A stretch of 29,093 bases of DNA from JAENVT01 sp040006755 (lineage in GTDB: Bacteria; Actinomycetota; Acidimicrobiia; Acidimicrobiales; Ilumatobacteraceae), in NCBI GenBank assembly GCA_040006755.1, contig JBDTWJ010000029.1, positions 1-29,093 of the forward strand, given 5' to 3'. The position numbers and the translations under genes are program-made. Below the pieces are notes generated by a model, which worked only from the letters and a program-made list of their open reading frames with translations, had not been told where the DNA came from and did not search any database. Positions within the stretch are counted from its first letter, which is position 1. The number at the start of each line of letters is the position of its first letter. Positions 22,610 through 29,093 of this stretch are shown one piece after another.

Positions 22610-22615
22610 AACCTA
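22610..22615 (-). promoter_or_regulatory. -10 box TAGGTT containing the preceding stop codon
   Basis: The first three bases of TAGGTT (22615-22613) are the TAG stop of the molybdopterin subunit gene. The box ends 7 bases before the GTG at 22602. Confidence 0.45.
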
Positions 22616-24901
22616 GCCGACGATGTCGGCAGGACGAACTGGCACGCGCGACAGATCGCGGCCGATCGCGTCGCGAATGGCGGCCACGATTGCTGGAGTG
22701 GACGAGATGCACGGCGGCTCACCGACTCCCTTGGCACCCAACGGCGCCATTGGGTCCGGTCGCTCGATCATCGTGGCCACGACGGTGGGCATGTCGAGCA
22801 TCGTCGGCAGGAGGTAATCGGTGAAGCTGGCGTTGCGCACCAGGCCATCAGTCATGACGATCTCCTCCATCACCGCGAGGCCGAGACCCTGCGCGATCCC
22901 GCCCTCGATCTGGCCGAGAACGCTCAAGGGATTCAAGGCAACTCCGACATCTTGCGCGGTGGCGATCTGCACGACCTTGACGAGGCCCAATTCGGGATCG
23001 ACGTCGACAACGGCTCGGTGAGCGACGAACGCGAATGCCGTGTGGCAGTTGCCCTGCCCGTTCTCGTCGAGTTCTTCGGTTGGCCGGTGGTGATGCTCGA
23101 AGGTCTCGTCGAAGACGACGCCGGCGCTCGCCGCTGCGACGGAGATGCGCAGCGTGCCCAGCGTGTCGACGACGTCGCGCCCATCGACGGCCAACTGCAC
23201 GGGGTCGATGTCGTGACGCGTACCGACATGCTCGAACAGTCGCTCGCGCACGAGTCGGCAGGCGCCGTCGACCGCGCCGCCACTCATCCACGTTTGTCGC
23301 GAGGCCGACGTGGAGCCGGCGGATCCGATCGTGGTGTCGATCGGCTCGAGCACCACGTCGTCGACACCGAGCACTGAACGTGCTATCTGGGGCGCCAGCA
23401 CGACGAACCCCTGGCCGACCTCGGACGTCGCGAACTTCAACGAGGCGACGCCGTCTGCCAGTCGGCACCGCGCAGTGGAGTAGTCGTCGAACTTCTCGGA
23501 GTACATCAGGTTCTTGATAGCGACTCCCCACCCGATGCCGCGCCGAATGTGCGCCGCATCTGCGGTCAGGCCGGCGCCCCCTGGAAGGTGCATCGGATCT
23601 CCGTCGAGCCCTCCGACCGGCGTGTCCGGCAGCGGCAGTTCCGCGGTCAAGCGGATGCACTCGGCGACAGGGGCGACGTTCTCGATGACCTGGCCGGTGA
23701 TCAACGCGTCGCCTGTCTCCATCGCATTGAGCAGCCGGATCTCGACGGGATCGAGTCCGCACGCAGCAGCCAGCTTGTCCATCTGCCCTTCGTGTGCGAA
23801 ACAGGCCTGCACGACACCGAAGCCGCGCATCGCGCCGCACGGCAGATTGTTGGTGCGCACGGCGAAGCCGTCGACCGTCGCGTTGATGCATTTGTATGGC
23901 CCCTGCGTGTGGGTGATGCCGTTGATCAACACGGCCGACGAGGTCGATGCGTAGGCGCCGCCGTCGAACACCATGCGCGCTTCGATTCGTTGGATCACGC
24001 CTTGCCACGTAGCGTGGTGCCGCATCCAGATGGTGGCCGGATGCCGATGAACGTGACCGAGAAAGCTTTCCTGCCGGCTGTACGCCATTCGCACCGGCCG
24101 GCCCGTGCGCAAAGCCAGCAAGCATGTGTGCACCTGCAGGCTGATGTCTTCGCGGGCACCGAACGCGCCGCCTACTCCCCCAAGCGTCAGGCGCACCTTC
24201 TCAGGGTCTAGGTCGAGACACGCTGCGATCTGGGAGCGGTCCTCGTGCAGCCATTGCGTGGCCACGAAGAGGTCGATTCCTGCTCCACCGGGATCAGGCA
24301 TTGCCAGCGCTGCCTCGAGACCGAGGAACGCCTGGTCCTGCATGCCGATCTGGTACGTGCCCTCCACAACCACATCGCCGACAAGTGTCTGGTCGCCTCT
24401 GATGATCCGCTGATGGCGGATGATGTTCCCCGATGGGTGGATGGGTGGATGACTGCCATCGATCGCCAGCTCGGGATCGGTGAGGGGTGGCAGAACCTCG
24501 TACTCGACGATGATGGCGTCGAGCGCCCTTCGGCACGTTTCCGGATGATCAGCCGCGACCGCTGCGATCGGCTCGCCGACGTACCGCACGACGTCAGTGG
24601 CGAAGACCGGCTGGTCGCTGCTGATCAGTCCGTAGGTTGGCTTGCCTGGCACGTCGTCGGCCGTGATGACCGTCGCCACGCCGTCGATGCGCCATGCCGG
24701 CGCGACGTCGATGCGCAGGATTCGTGCGTATGGGTGTGGCGAGCGCAGGGTCGCGCCCCACAGGAATCCGTCGGACGACAGGTCACCCGAGAACGCGAAC
24801 GAGCCCTGGACCTTGGCGATGCCATCGGGGCGCGGCGGACTGTCACCCAGCCGACCGCCCAGGCGTTCCCCAACCACTCCCTCGCGTGTAGCGGTGCTCA
24901 T
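22613..24901 (-). CDS. Xanthine dehydrogenase-family molybdopterin-binding subunit
   Basis: This 762-residue catalytic subunit has the aldehyde oxidase/xanthine dehydrogenase a/b hammerhead domain first (DGIAKVQGSFAFSGDL near 26-41), then the molybdopterin domains. Key sites are ATQWLHEDRSQIAACL (214-229), GGVGGAFGARED (241-252), and GAMRGFGVVQ (356-365) in the place of the active-site loop. The catalytic base is Glu728 in GAKGVGEPP. The loop lacks AYRCSFR and AYRGAGR, so this is not a form I or II carbon monoxide dehydrogenase but a hydroxylase of purine or other N-heterocycle or aldehyde substrates. The ATG overlaps the 2Fe-2S subunit stop as ATGA. The substrate is undetermined. Confidence 0.93.
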   Translation of the reverse strand: MSTATREGVVGERLGGRLGDSPPRPDGIAKVQGSFAFSGDLSSDGFLWGATLRSPHPYARILRIDVAPAWRIDGVATVITADDVPGKPTYGLISSDQPVFATDVVRYVGEPIAAVAADHPETCRRALDAIIVEYEVLPPLTDPELAIDGSHPPIHPSGNIIRHQRIIRGDQTLVGDVVVEGTYQIGMQDQAFLGLEAALAMPDPGGAGIDLFVATQWLHEDRSQIAACLDLDPEKVRLTLGGVGGAFGAREDISLQVHTCLLALRTGRPVRMAYSRQESFLGHVHRHPATIWMRHHATWQGVIQRIEARMVFDGGAYASTSSAVLINGITHTQGPYKCINATVDGFAVRTNNLPCGAMRGFGVVQACFAHEGQMDKLAAACGLDPVEIRLLNAMETGDALITGQVIENVAPVAECIRLTAELPLPDTPVGGLDGDPMHLPGGAGLTADAAHIRRGIGWGVAIKNLMYSEKFDDYSTARCRLADGVASLKFATSEVGQGFVVLAPQIARSVLGVDDVVLEPIDTTIGSAGSTSASRQTWMSGGAVDGACRLVRERLFEHVGTRHDIDPVQLAVDGRDVVDTLGTLRISVAAASAGVVFDETFEHHHRPTEELDENGQGNCHTAFAFVAHRAVVDVDPELGLVKVVQIATAQDVGVALNPLSVLGQIEGGIAQGLGLAVMEEIVMTDGLVRNASFTDYLLPTMLDMPTVVATMIERPDPMAPLGAKGVGEPPCISSTPAIVAAIRDAIGRDLSRVPVRPADIVG

Positions 24902-25392
24902 TTCGAGTCCGGATCTGCAGCTCTCGTGACCGCAACACGTTGCACCGCCTCGATGATTCGTCCGTAGCCCGTGCAACGGCAGATGTTGCCCGACAGCGCC
25001 TCGCGGATCTCGGTGTCGGAAGGCTGTGGTGTGCGTTCGAGCAGAGTGTGGGCAGCCATGATCAGCCCGGGCGTGCAGAACCCGCATTGCACGGCGCCGC
25101 AGTCGACGAAAGCTCGTTGCACGTCGCTGGGGGACCCGAGCGGCGCAATGCCTTCGATGGTGACGATCTCCTGACCGGGCGCCGAGGCCGCCAGAACCAG
25201 ACAACTGCAAAGCAGTTCGTCGTCGATCATCACGCTGCACGAGCCGCACTCGCCCTGCTCGCACGCGCCCTTCGAACCGAACATTCCGAGGCGCTCGCGC
25301 AGCACGTACAAGAGGCTCTCGCCGATCCAGGCATCGCGTATGTCGCGCAAGGAACCGTTGACATGCAGTTGGTAGTGATTGTTGTCAGCCAT
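24898..25392 (-). CDS. 2Fe-2S iron-sulfur subunit of the molybdenum hydroxylase
   Basis: This 164-residue electron-transfer subunit carries two 2Fe-2S clusters between the molybdenum and FAD sites. The plant-ferredoxin-type cluster uses Cys44, Cys49, Cys52 and Cys64 (CEQGECGSC and LCSC). The second cluster uses Cys103, Cys106, Cys138 and Cys140 (CGFCTPG and ICRCTGY). All eight cysteines are present at normal spacing. The ATG at 25392 overlaps the FAD subunit stop by eight bases (ATGGCTGA), and its own TGA overlaps the large-subunit ATG. The tight overlaps imply translation of the three subunits from one message. Confidence 0.96.
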   Translation of the reverse strand: MADNNHYQLHVNGSLRDIRDAWIGESLLYVLRERLGMFGSKGACEQGECGSCSVMIDDELLCSCLVLAASAPGQEIVTIEGIAPLGSPSDVQRAFVDCGAVQCGFCTPGLIMAAHTLLERTPQPSDTEIREALSGNICRCTGYGRIIEAVQRVAVTRAADPDSK

Positions 25393-26233
25393 TCGGGAAC
25401 GCCCTACGTAGCAGGCGGCGAGCCAGTACGGCGACAGCGTGACGGCGATACTCCGCGGTCGAACGATGATCGTCGATCGGGCGCGAGGCCGACGCGGCCA
25501 GGCGGCCGAACTCGGCTGCGTCGGCCTCGGTGACCGATCGGGACGAGTGGTCGACGACCGATGCGGCGAAGAACTCGGCATCGGTGCAACGAATGATCGT
25601 CGGCCCTACGGATCCCAGTGCGATCCGGACGCGATTGCGATCGTCGACGGCCAGGCATGCACCGGCATTGGAGATCACCATTGCATTGCGGACGCCGACC
25701 TTGGCGTACCCCTGCCAACCGCTGAACACCGGCACCGTTACGGCCTCGATCAGCTCACCCGGCACCAACGCTGTGCGTTTCGGGCCGGTCATGAACTCGG
25801 TGAACGGCATCGACCGCGAGCCTGTCGCCGAGACGAGGTGCACGACTGCATCGAGCGCCGCGAGCACCGGCAGGCCGTCGCCCGCCGGAGAGCACGTCGC
25901 GACGTTGCCGCCGAGTGTCGCAGCATGCCGGATCTGCGGAGAACCAACGGTGCGGGCGGCCTGGCTGAGCGCCGGAACCCACTGCAGGAACGGCGCTCGT
26001 TCGAGCTCTGCATACGTGATCCCCGCGCCGATGCGAATCGTCGACTCCTGCGTGTCGTGCGACCAGGTTCGCAACTCGGGGATCCGTCCGACGGCGATCA
26101 CGGCGTCGGGCCGACGATGACCGCCGTTGACCTCGACCATGACGTCGGTGCCGCCCGCAAGCACCGTCGACGACGGTTGGGCCGCCAGCGCGCCGAGCGC
26201 TTCGGCAAGGGTTGTCGAGATCACCACACTCAT
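25385..26233 (-). CDS. FAD-binding subunit of the molybdenum hydroxylase (CoxM/XdhB type)
   Basis: This 282-residue subunit passes electrons from the iron-sulfur clusters to NAD or another acceptor. The FAD motifs are AGGTD (26-30) and TLGGNVATCSPAGD (106-119), and the C-terminal CO-dehydrogenase flavoprotein domain includes ALGSVGPTIIR. The ATG at 26233 is chosen over one six codons earlier because TACAGT lies 9 bases upstream, and because the earlier ATG falls just ahead of that box. It is the first gene of the operon, in the order FAD, iron-sulfur, molybdopterin, the same order as coxMSL. Confidence 0.93.
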   Translation of the reverse strand: MSVVISTTLAEALGALAAQPSSTVLAGGTDVMVEVNGGHRRPDAVIAVGRIPELRTWSHDTQESTIRIGAGITYAELERAPFLQWVPALSQAARTVGSPQIRHAATLGGNVATCSPAGDGLPVLAALDAVVHLVSATGSRSMPFTEFMTGPKRTALVPGELIEAVTVPVFSGWQGYAKVGVRNAMVISNAGACLAVDDRNRVRIALGSVGPTIIRCTDAEFFAASVVDHSSRSVTEADAAEFGRLAASASRPIDDHRSTAEYRRHAVAVLARRLLRRAFPNG

Positions 26234-26242
26234 GAAGCAGCG

Positions 26243-26248
26243 ACTGTA
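26243..26248 (-). promoter_or_regulatory. -10 box TACAGT of the hydroxylase operon
   Basis: TACAGT on the minus strand ends 9 bases before the ATG at 26233. The 43-base gap to the PPK2 stop also contains GTTTACCAAATGTACA, an AT-richer stretch than usual here that could hold an operator; no known consensus is matched. Confidence 0.4.
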
Positions 26249-26276
26249 CATTTGGTAAACGTCAGGACCCGGTGAT

Positions 26277-27089
26277 CTAGATGATCTTGGTCTCTGCGAT
26301 GCCCGGTTCCGCCGCAGGGAACTTCGGGTTCATCTCCTGCATGGTGTTGAGCAGGATCTTGGCGACTGCGAGGTTCCGCACCCAGTTGTGATCCGCTGGT
26401 ACGACGTGCCACGGGGCGTACGACGTCGATGTCTTGGCAATGGCGTCCTGGAAGGCGCGTTGGTACTTCGGCCACAACTTGCGCTCCTCGAGGTCGGCCG
26501 CACGGAACTTCCAGTTCTTGGCCGGGTTCTCCAGGCGCTCCTGAAATCGAAGTGCCTGTTCGCGCTTGGAGACATTGAGAAAGCACTTGATGATCCTCGT
26601 TCCTTCGTCCGACAGCATCCGCTCGAACTCCGTGATGTGCCTGTAGCGCCTCTTCCAGACCGATTGTGGGACAAATTCCCGGACCCGCACCACCAGCACG
26701 TCCTCGTAGTGGCTGCGGTTGAACACACCGACCTCGCCGCGGGCGGGGCATGCGAGGTGTACACGCCAGAGATAGTCCTGAACGGCTTCGCGGCCTGCGG
26801 GGACCTTGAAACTGGTGACCTTGACACCCGCTGGATTCAGACCGGAGAAGATCGCACGAATGGTGCCGTCCTTGCCGGCTGCGTCGGGCGCCTGCAGCAC
26901 CAGCAGGAGGCTGCGCTTGTTCTCGGCGAAGAGGCGTTGTTGCAGCTCGTCGAGCTGCTGCTTCACGTGTTGGAGCTCTTCGATCGCCTCCTCCTTGTGC
27001 CAGCCCAGCTTGTCGTCGGGATTGCACTTCTTGAGGGCGAAGGACTTCGGGTTGGAAACGCGTAGCTCAGCGACTGGGTTGGCTGCCAT
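26277..27089 (-). CDS. ppk2: Polyphosphate kinase 2 family protein (class III-like)
   Basis: This 270-residue enzyme transfers phosphate between polyphosphate and nucleotides. The Walker A motif APDAAGKDG (67-75, Lys73) and the Walker B/lid region FNRSHYEDVLVVRV (123-136) match the PPK2 branch whose members phosphorylate both AMP and ADP from polyphosphate (class III); this class call is inference from motif similarity. The single-domain length fits. The middle RYRHITEFERMLSDEGTRIIKCFLNVSK and the C-terminal YAPWHVVPADHNWVRN segments are typical. A longer frame extends upstream into the DUF5522 gene. The ATG at 27089 is favoured by TACCGT 8 bases before it. The DUF5522 gene stops 16 bases upstream on the same strand. 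Confidence 0.93.
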   Translation of the reverse strand: MAANPVAELRVSNPKSFALKKCNPDDKLGWHKEEAIEELQHVKQQLDELQQRLFAENKRSLLLVLQAPDAAGKDGTIRAIFSGLNPAGVKVTSFKVPAGREAVQDYLWRVHLACPARGEVGVFNRSHYEDVLVVRVREFVPQSVWKRRYRHITEFERMLSDEGTRIIKCFLNVSKREQALRFQERLENPAKNWKFRAADLEERKLWPKYQRAFQDAIAKTSTSYAPWHVVPADHNWVRNLAVAKILLNTMQEMNPKFPAAEPGIAETKII

Positions 27090-27097
27090 GGCCTGCG

Positions 27098-27103
27098 ACG
27101 GTA
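27098..27103 (-). promoter_or_regulatory. -10 box TACCGT of the PPK2 gene
   Basis: TACCGT on the minus strand ends 8 bases before the ATG at 27089, in the 16-base gap after the DUF5522 stop. Confidence 0.45.
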
Positions 27104-27105
27104 CT

Positions 27106-27336
27106 TCAGCCGATGACGAACGGACAGTGCCGGCACCCGCTGTCGCAGCAGTAATCGCGTTCGGCCAGAAATGCCGCGGTGAACACGGTGAGCCCCGTCG
27201 AAGGATCTTCGTAACAAGGACTGCCTGCTGTAACCGCTCTGCCGTGGCGCGCCATGATCTCAGCAAAGTGCGGATGTTGCGACGAGAGTCGCTGCGAGTG
27301 AGGCTGCTCGAGGTACCTCTCACGCCGTTGCACCAC
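27106..27336 (-). CDS. DUF5522 family small cysteine-rich protein
   Basis: This 76-residue protein matches the DUF5522 pattern: RLSSQHPHFAEIMARHGRAV, then a DPSTGLTVFTAAF segment, ending in DYCCDSGCRHCPF. Cysteines 63, 64, 68 and 71 with His70 make a likely metal-binding cluster. The role of this family is not known to me. The start is the GTG at 27336, immediately followed by a second GTG; TACCGT lies 8 bases upstream of the first. It is the first gene of a probable pair with PPK2. Its N-terminus carries ten extra, Arg-rich residues before the conserved part. Confidence 0.8.
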   Translation of the reverse strand: MVQRRERYLEQPHSQRLSSQHPHFAEIMARHGRAVTAGSPCYEDPSTGLTVFTAAFLAERDYCCDSGCRHCPFVIG

Positions 27337-27344
27337 GAATCACA

Positions 27345-27350
27345 ACGGTA
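27345..27350 (-). promoter_or_regulatory. -10 box TACCGT of the DUF5522 gene
   Basis: TACCGT on the minus strand ends 8 bases before the GTG at 27336, the same box and distance as for PPK2. Confidence 0.45.
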
Positions 27351-27405
27351 TCTGGTTGGTTCGTGCACACGCCGCGTTGCATGACTAGGGTGCCGAGAGC
27401 CGGCC

Positions 27406-27421
27406 TGTGATGGGGGTCACA
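27406..27421. promoter_or_regulatory. Perfect CRP/GlxR-type operator palindrome
   Basis: TGTGATGGGGGTCACA is an exact match to the CRP-family half-site pair TGTGA-N6-TCACA. It lies in the divergent gap between the DUF5522 gene and the peptide-type binding-protein gene, about 50 bases upstream of the latter's start, with a -10-like GATACA (27456-27461) between. In actinobacteria CRP/GlxR regulators bind this consensus. The G-rich spacer is not the common TA-centred one. Confidence 0.6.
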
Positions 27422-27470
27422 TCTTTTCCTGTCACGCGACGACATGAAACTCACCGATACAAGAGGGGGA

Positions 27471-29093
27471 ATGGTGCGCAACAGGCAACGCTCGGGTAGA
27501 CGAATCATTGCAGCGGCGGTCTTGAGTCTCGGACTTGTCGCAGCCGCGTGCGGTGGCAGCGACGGCAACAGCTCCCCCGCGACGTCGGTGGCTGCGGACG
27601 TGACCACGGCCGAAGCCGGCGACACCACGGTGGCGCAATCGACGGATACCAGCGGAGCTCCGAGCGACACAGAAGCCGCGCCTACGACCGAGGCAGCTCT
27701 CGAGCCCGTGGCGGGTGGGGCGGTCGTCATGGGCATCGAGGCCGACACCTCCAGCCCCTGGCGGCCGTACGAGATGCTGTGCGCCATCTCCTGCCACCAG
27801 GTCATCCGCAACATCTACGACACTCTCGCAATGCCCACCGCCGACGGCGAGGCCGCTCCGTACCTCGCCGAATCCATCACACCCAACGACGACTTCACCG
27901 AGTGGACCATCACTGCTCGCTCGGGCGTCACGTTCCACGACGGCACCCCGTTCGATGGTGCGGCGATCGCCGAGAACCTGACGCGAGCCAAGACCGGAGC
28001 CCTCACCGGCAACGTCTTGCGACCCGTCGACAGCGTCACAGTCGACGCATCCGACCCGATGACCGTGGTGATCAAGATGAACACGGCTTGGGCAGCGTTC
28101 CCCTTCTCGCTCATGGGTCAGGCCGCCTACATGGCGTCGCCGGCTTGGCTGCTGGCCAGCGACGGTGACGAGGCCCTGCGATCGAAGCCCGTCGGTACGG
28201 GTCCGTTCATCTACGAGGACTACAAGCCCAACGAGTACTTCAAGATGAAGAAGAACGCCGACTACTGGAACAAGCCGTTCCCGTACCTGGACTCGGTCGA
28301 GTTCCGGCCGATCCCCGACGCACTCAACCGTCGTGACGCCCTGAAGAGCGGCACGATCGATCTGCTGCACACGACCAACGGCGAGACCATCGCCGAGTTC
28401 CGCGACACCAAAGAGTTCCCGATGCAGGAGATCACCAACACCGCTGAGACCAACTATGCGCTGCTGCACGTCACTCAAGAGGGCTCACCGCTCAACGATG
28501 TACGCGTTCGCTGCGCGCTCGCCTACGCCACCGACGAGCAAGCGATCGTCGACGCGATCTCTGCCGGAGTCGGCCAACTGGCCACTGGCCCGTTCTCGCC
28601 CGACCAGGTCGGGTATCTCGCCGATACCGGGTTCCCCCTGGAGCAAAACATGGCCAAGGCACAGGATCTGATCGCGGAGTACAAGGCAGAGCACCCCGGT
28701 CCCCTCAACCTGTCGTTGGCGGCGACGCAGGACGAGACCAACCTCACCATCGCCCAGTTCCAGAAGCAGTTCTTCGAGGAAGCGGGCGTCGACTCCGTCA
28801 CGATCGATCAGATCGACCAGGGCAACTACATCCTCACGGCGGTCCTCGGCAACTTCCAGGTGTTCCAATGGAGGAACCACGGCGGTATCGAACTCGACAT
28901 GCAGTACTCCTGGTGGCACTCGTCGAGCTCGCTGCCGGTCGGTCAGTTGGCACTCAACTTCGGTCGAATCAAGGATCCTCAGCTCGATGCTCTGCTCGAC
29001 GAGAATCGGGCCAGCACCGACCCCTCACGCAAGAAGGCGATCGCCGAGGAAGTCAACAGGCTGTTCGCCACCCAGTGCTACAACATCTGGGGC
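27471..29093 (+). CDS. ABC transporter solute-binding lipoprotein, family 5 (peptide/nickel type), cut by window edge
   Basis: 541 residues are visible and the frame is still open at the right edge. The N-terminus has a basic stretch (RNRQRSGRR), a hydrophobic core and the lipobox LVAAACGG with Cys27 as the lipidation site. A Thr/Ala/Ser-rich linker of about 50 residues follows. The domain body has the family 5 landmarks: IRNIYDTLAMPTADGE, APYLAESITPNDDFTEWTITARSGVTFHDGTPF, SKPVGTGPFIYEDYKPNEYF and NDVRVRCALAYATDEQAIV. It would capture oligopeptides or another oligomeric nutrient for an ABC importer whose permeases should lie to the right. The start is uncertain among ATG 27444, ATG 27471 and GTG 27474. 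AGAGGGGG (27462-27469) is too close to the second and better placed for the third; all are in one frame. Confidence 0.88.
   Translation, partial: MVRNRQRSGRRIIAAAVLSLGLVAAACGGSDGNSSPATSVAADVTTAEAGDTTVAQSTDTSGAPSDTEAAPTTEAALEPVAGGAVVMGIEADTSSPWRPYEMLCAISCHQVIRNIYDTLAMPTADGEAAPYLAESITPNDDFTEWTITARSGVTFHDGTPFDGAAIAENLTRAKTGALTGNVLRPVDSVTVDASDPMTVVIKMNTAWAAFPFSLMGQAAYMASPAWLLASDGDEALRSKPVGTGPFIYEDYKPNEYFKMKKNADYWNKPFPYLDSVEFRPIPDALNRRDALKSGTIDLLHTTNGETIAEFRDTKEFPMQEITNTAETNYALLHVTQEGSPLNDVRVRCALAYATDEQAIVDAISAGVGQLATGPFSPDQVGYLADTGFPLEQNMAKAQDLIAEYKAEHPGPLNLSLAATQDETNLTIAQFQKQFFEEAGVDSVTIDQIDQGNYILTAVLGNFQVFQWRNHGGIELDMQYSWWHSSSSLPVGQLALNFGRIKDPQLDALLDENRASTDPSRKKAIAEEVNRLFATQCYNIWG

Noticed and set aside
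22613..25264. An 883-codon frame extending the molybdopterin subunit upstream
   Set aside because: The added residues are a shadow of the 2Fe-2S subunit gene, whose eight cysteines prove the other frame. The ATGA overlap gives a natural start at 24901.
22613..26233. Carbon monoxide dehydrogenase (coxMSL)
   Set aside because: Gene order fits, but the large-subunit loop is GAMRGFGVVQ, not AYRCSFR or AYRGAGR, and no cox accessory gene is present.

Overview
The window is gene-dense, GC-rich bacterial chromosome. It holds 22 complete protein genes, a gene cut at each end, no gap over 300 bases, and no rRNA, tRNA, CRISPR array or insertion sequence that I could see. The gene mix suggests an actinobacterium: a mycobacterial-type superoxide dismutase, a DUF5522 protein, IspH, FadE/FadD-type lipid enzymes, luciferase-like monooxygenase, lipoproteins with AACG lipoboxes, and many apparently leaderless genes. 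It is perhaps a member of the Acidimicrobiia such as Ilumatobacter. That placement is inference; no 16S or marker gene is present.

Layout. 1-2170: a DUF512 radical-SAM protein (C-terminus cut by the left edge) divergent from ispH. 2167-6300: an acyl-CoA dehydrogenase, a flavin-reductase domain protein coupled to a SirB1-type transglutaminase-like protein, and a divergent acyl-CoA synthetase. 6306-9406: an aldehyde dehydrogenase/Gfo-Idh oxidoreductase pair divergent from a glycerophosphodiester phosphodiesterase. 9419-9901: a small four-helix membrane protein.

9924-19771 is a catabolic-looking island. On the plus strand lie a gamma-glutamyltransferase-like hydrolase, a luciferase-like flavin monooxygenase, a cytosine-deaminase-like amidohydrolase, an SDR, and a complete NitT/TauT-type ABC importer (ATPase, permease, lipoprotein). 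Convergent to it, behind a strong hairpin, are a creatininase-family amidohydrolase and an M20 N-carbamoyl-amino-acid/allantoate-type amidohydrolase. Together they look like uptake, oxidation and stepwise C-N bond hydrolysis of an unidentified nitrogen compound, plausibly a cyclic amide or ureide. A phytoene-dehydrogenase-like flavoprotein and superoxide dismutase follow.

22108-26233 is a minus-strand molybdo-hydroxylase operon in the order FAD, 2Fe-2S, molybdopterin subunit. A purine-type phosphoribosyltransferase lies immediately downstream with its own start signal. Next come a class III-like PPK2 polyphosphate kinase and a DUF5522 protein. A peptide-type ABC binding lipoprotein runs off the right edge behind a perfect CRP/GlxR-type palindrome.

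The most general signal is regulatory. Seventeen start codons have a TAnnnT hexamer 6-9 bases upstream, and one more has GATACT, usually without a Shine-Dalgarno sequence. This fits leaderless transcription and was used to choose starts. Several divergent gene pairs have mirrored or overlapping -10 boxes.
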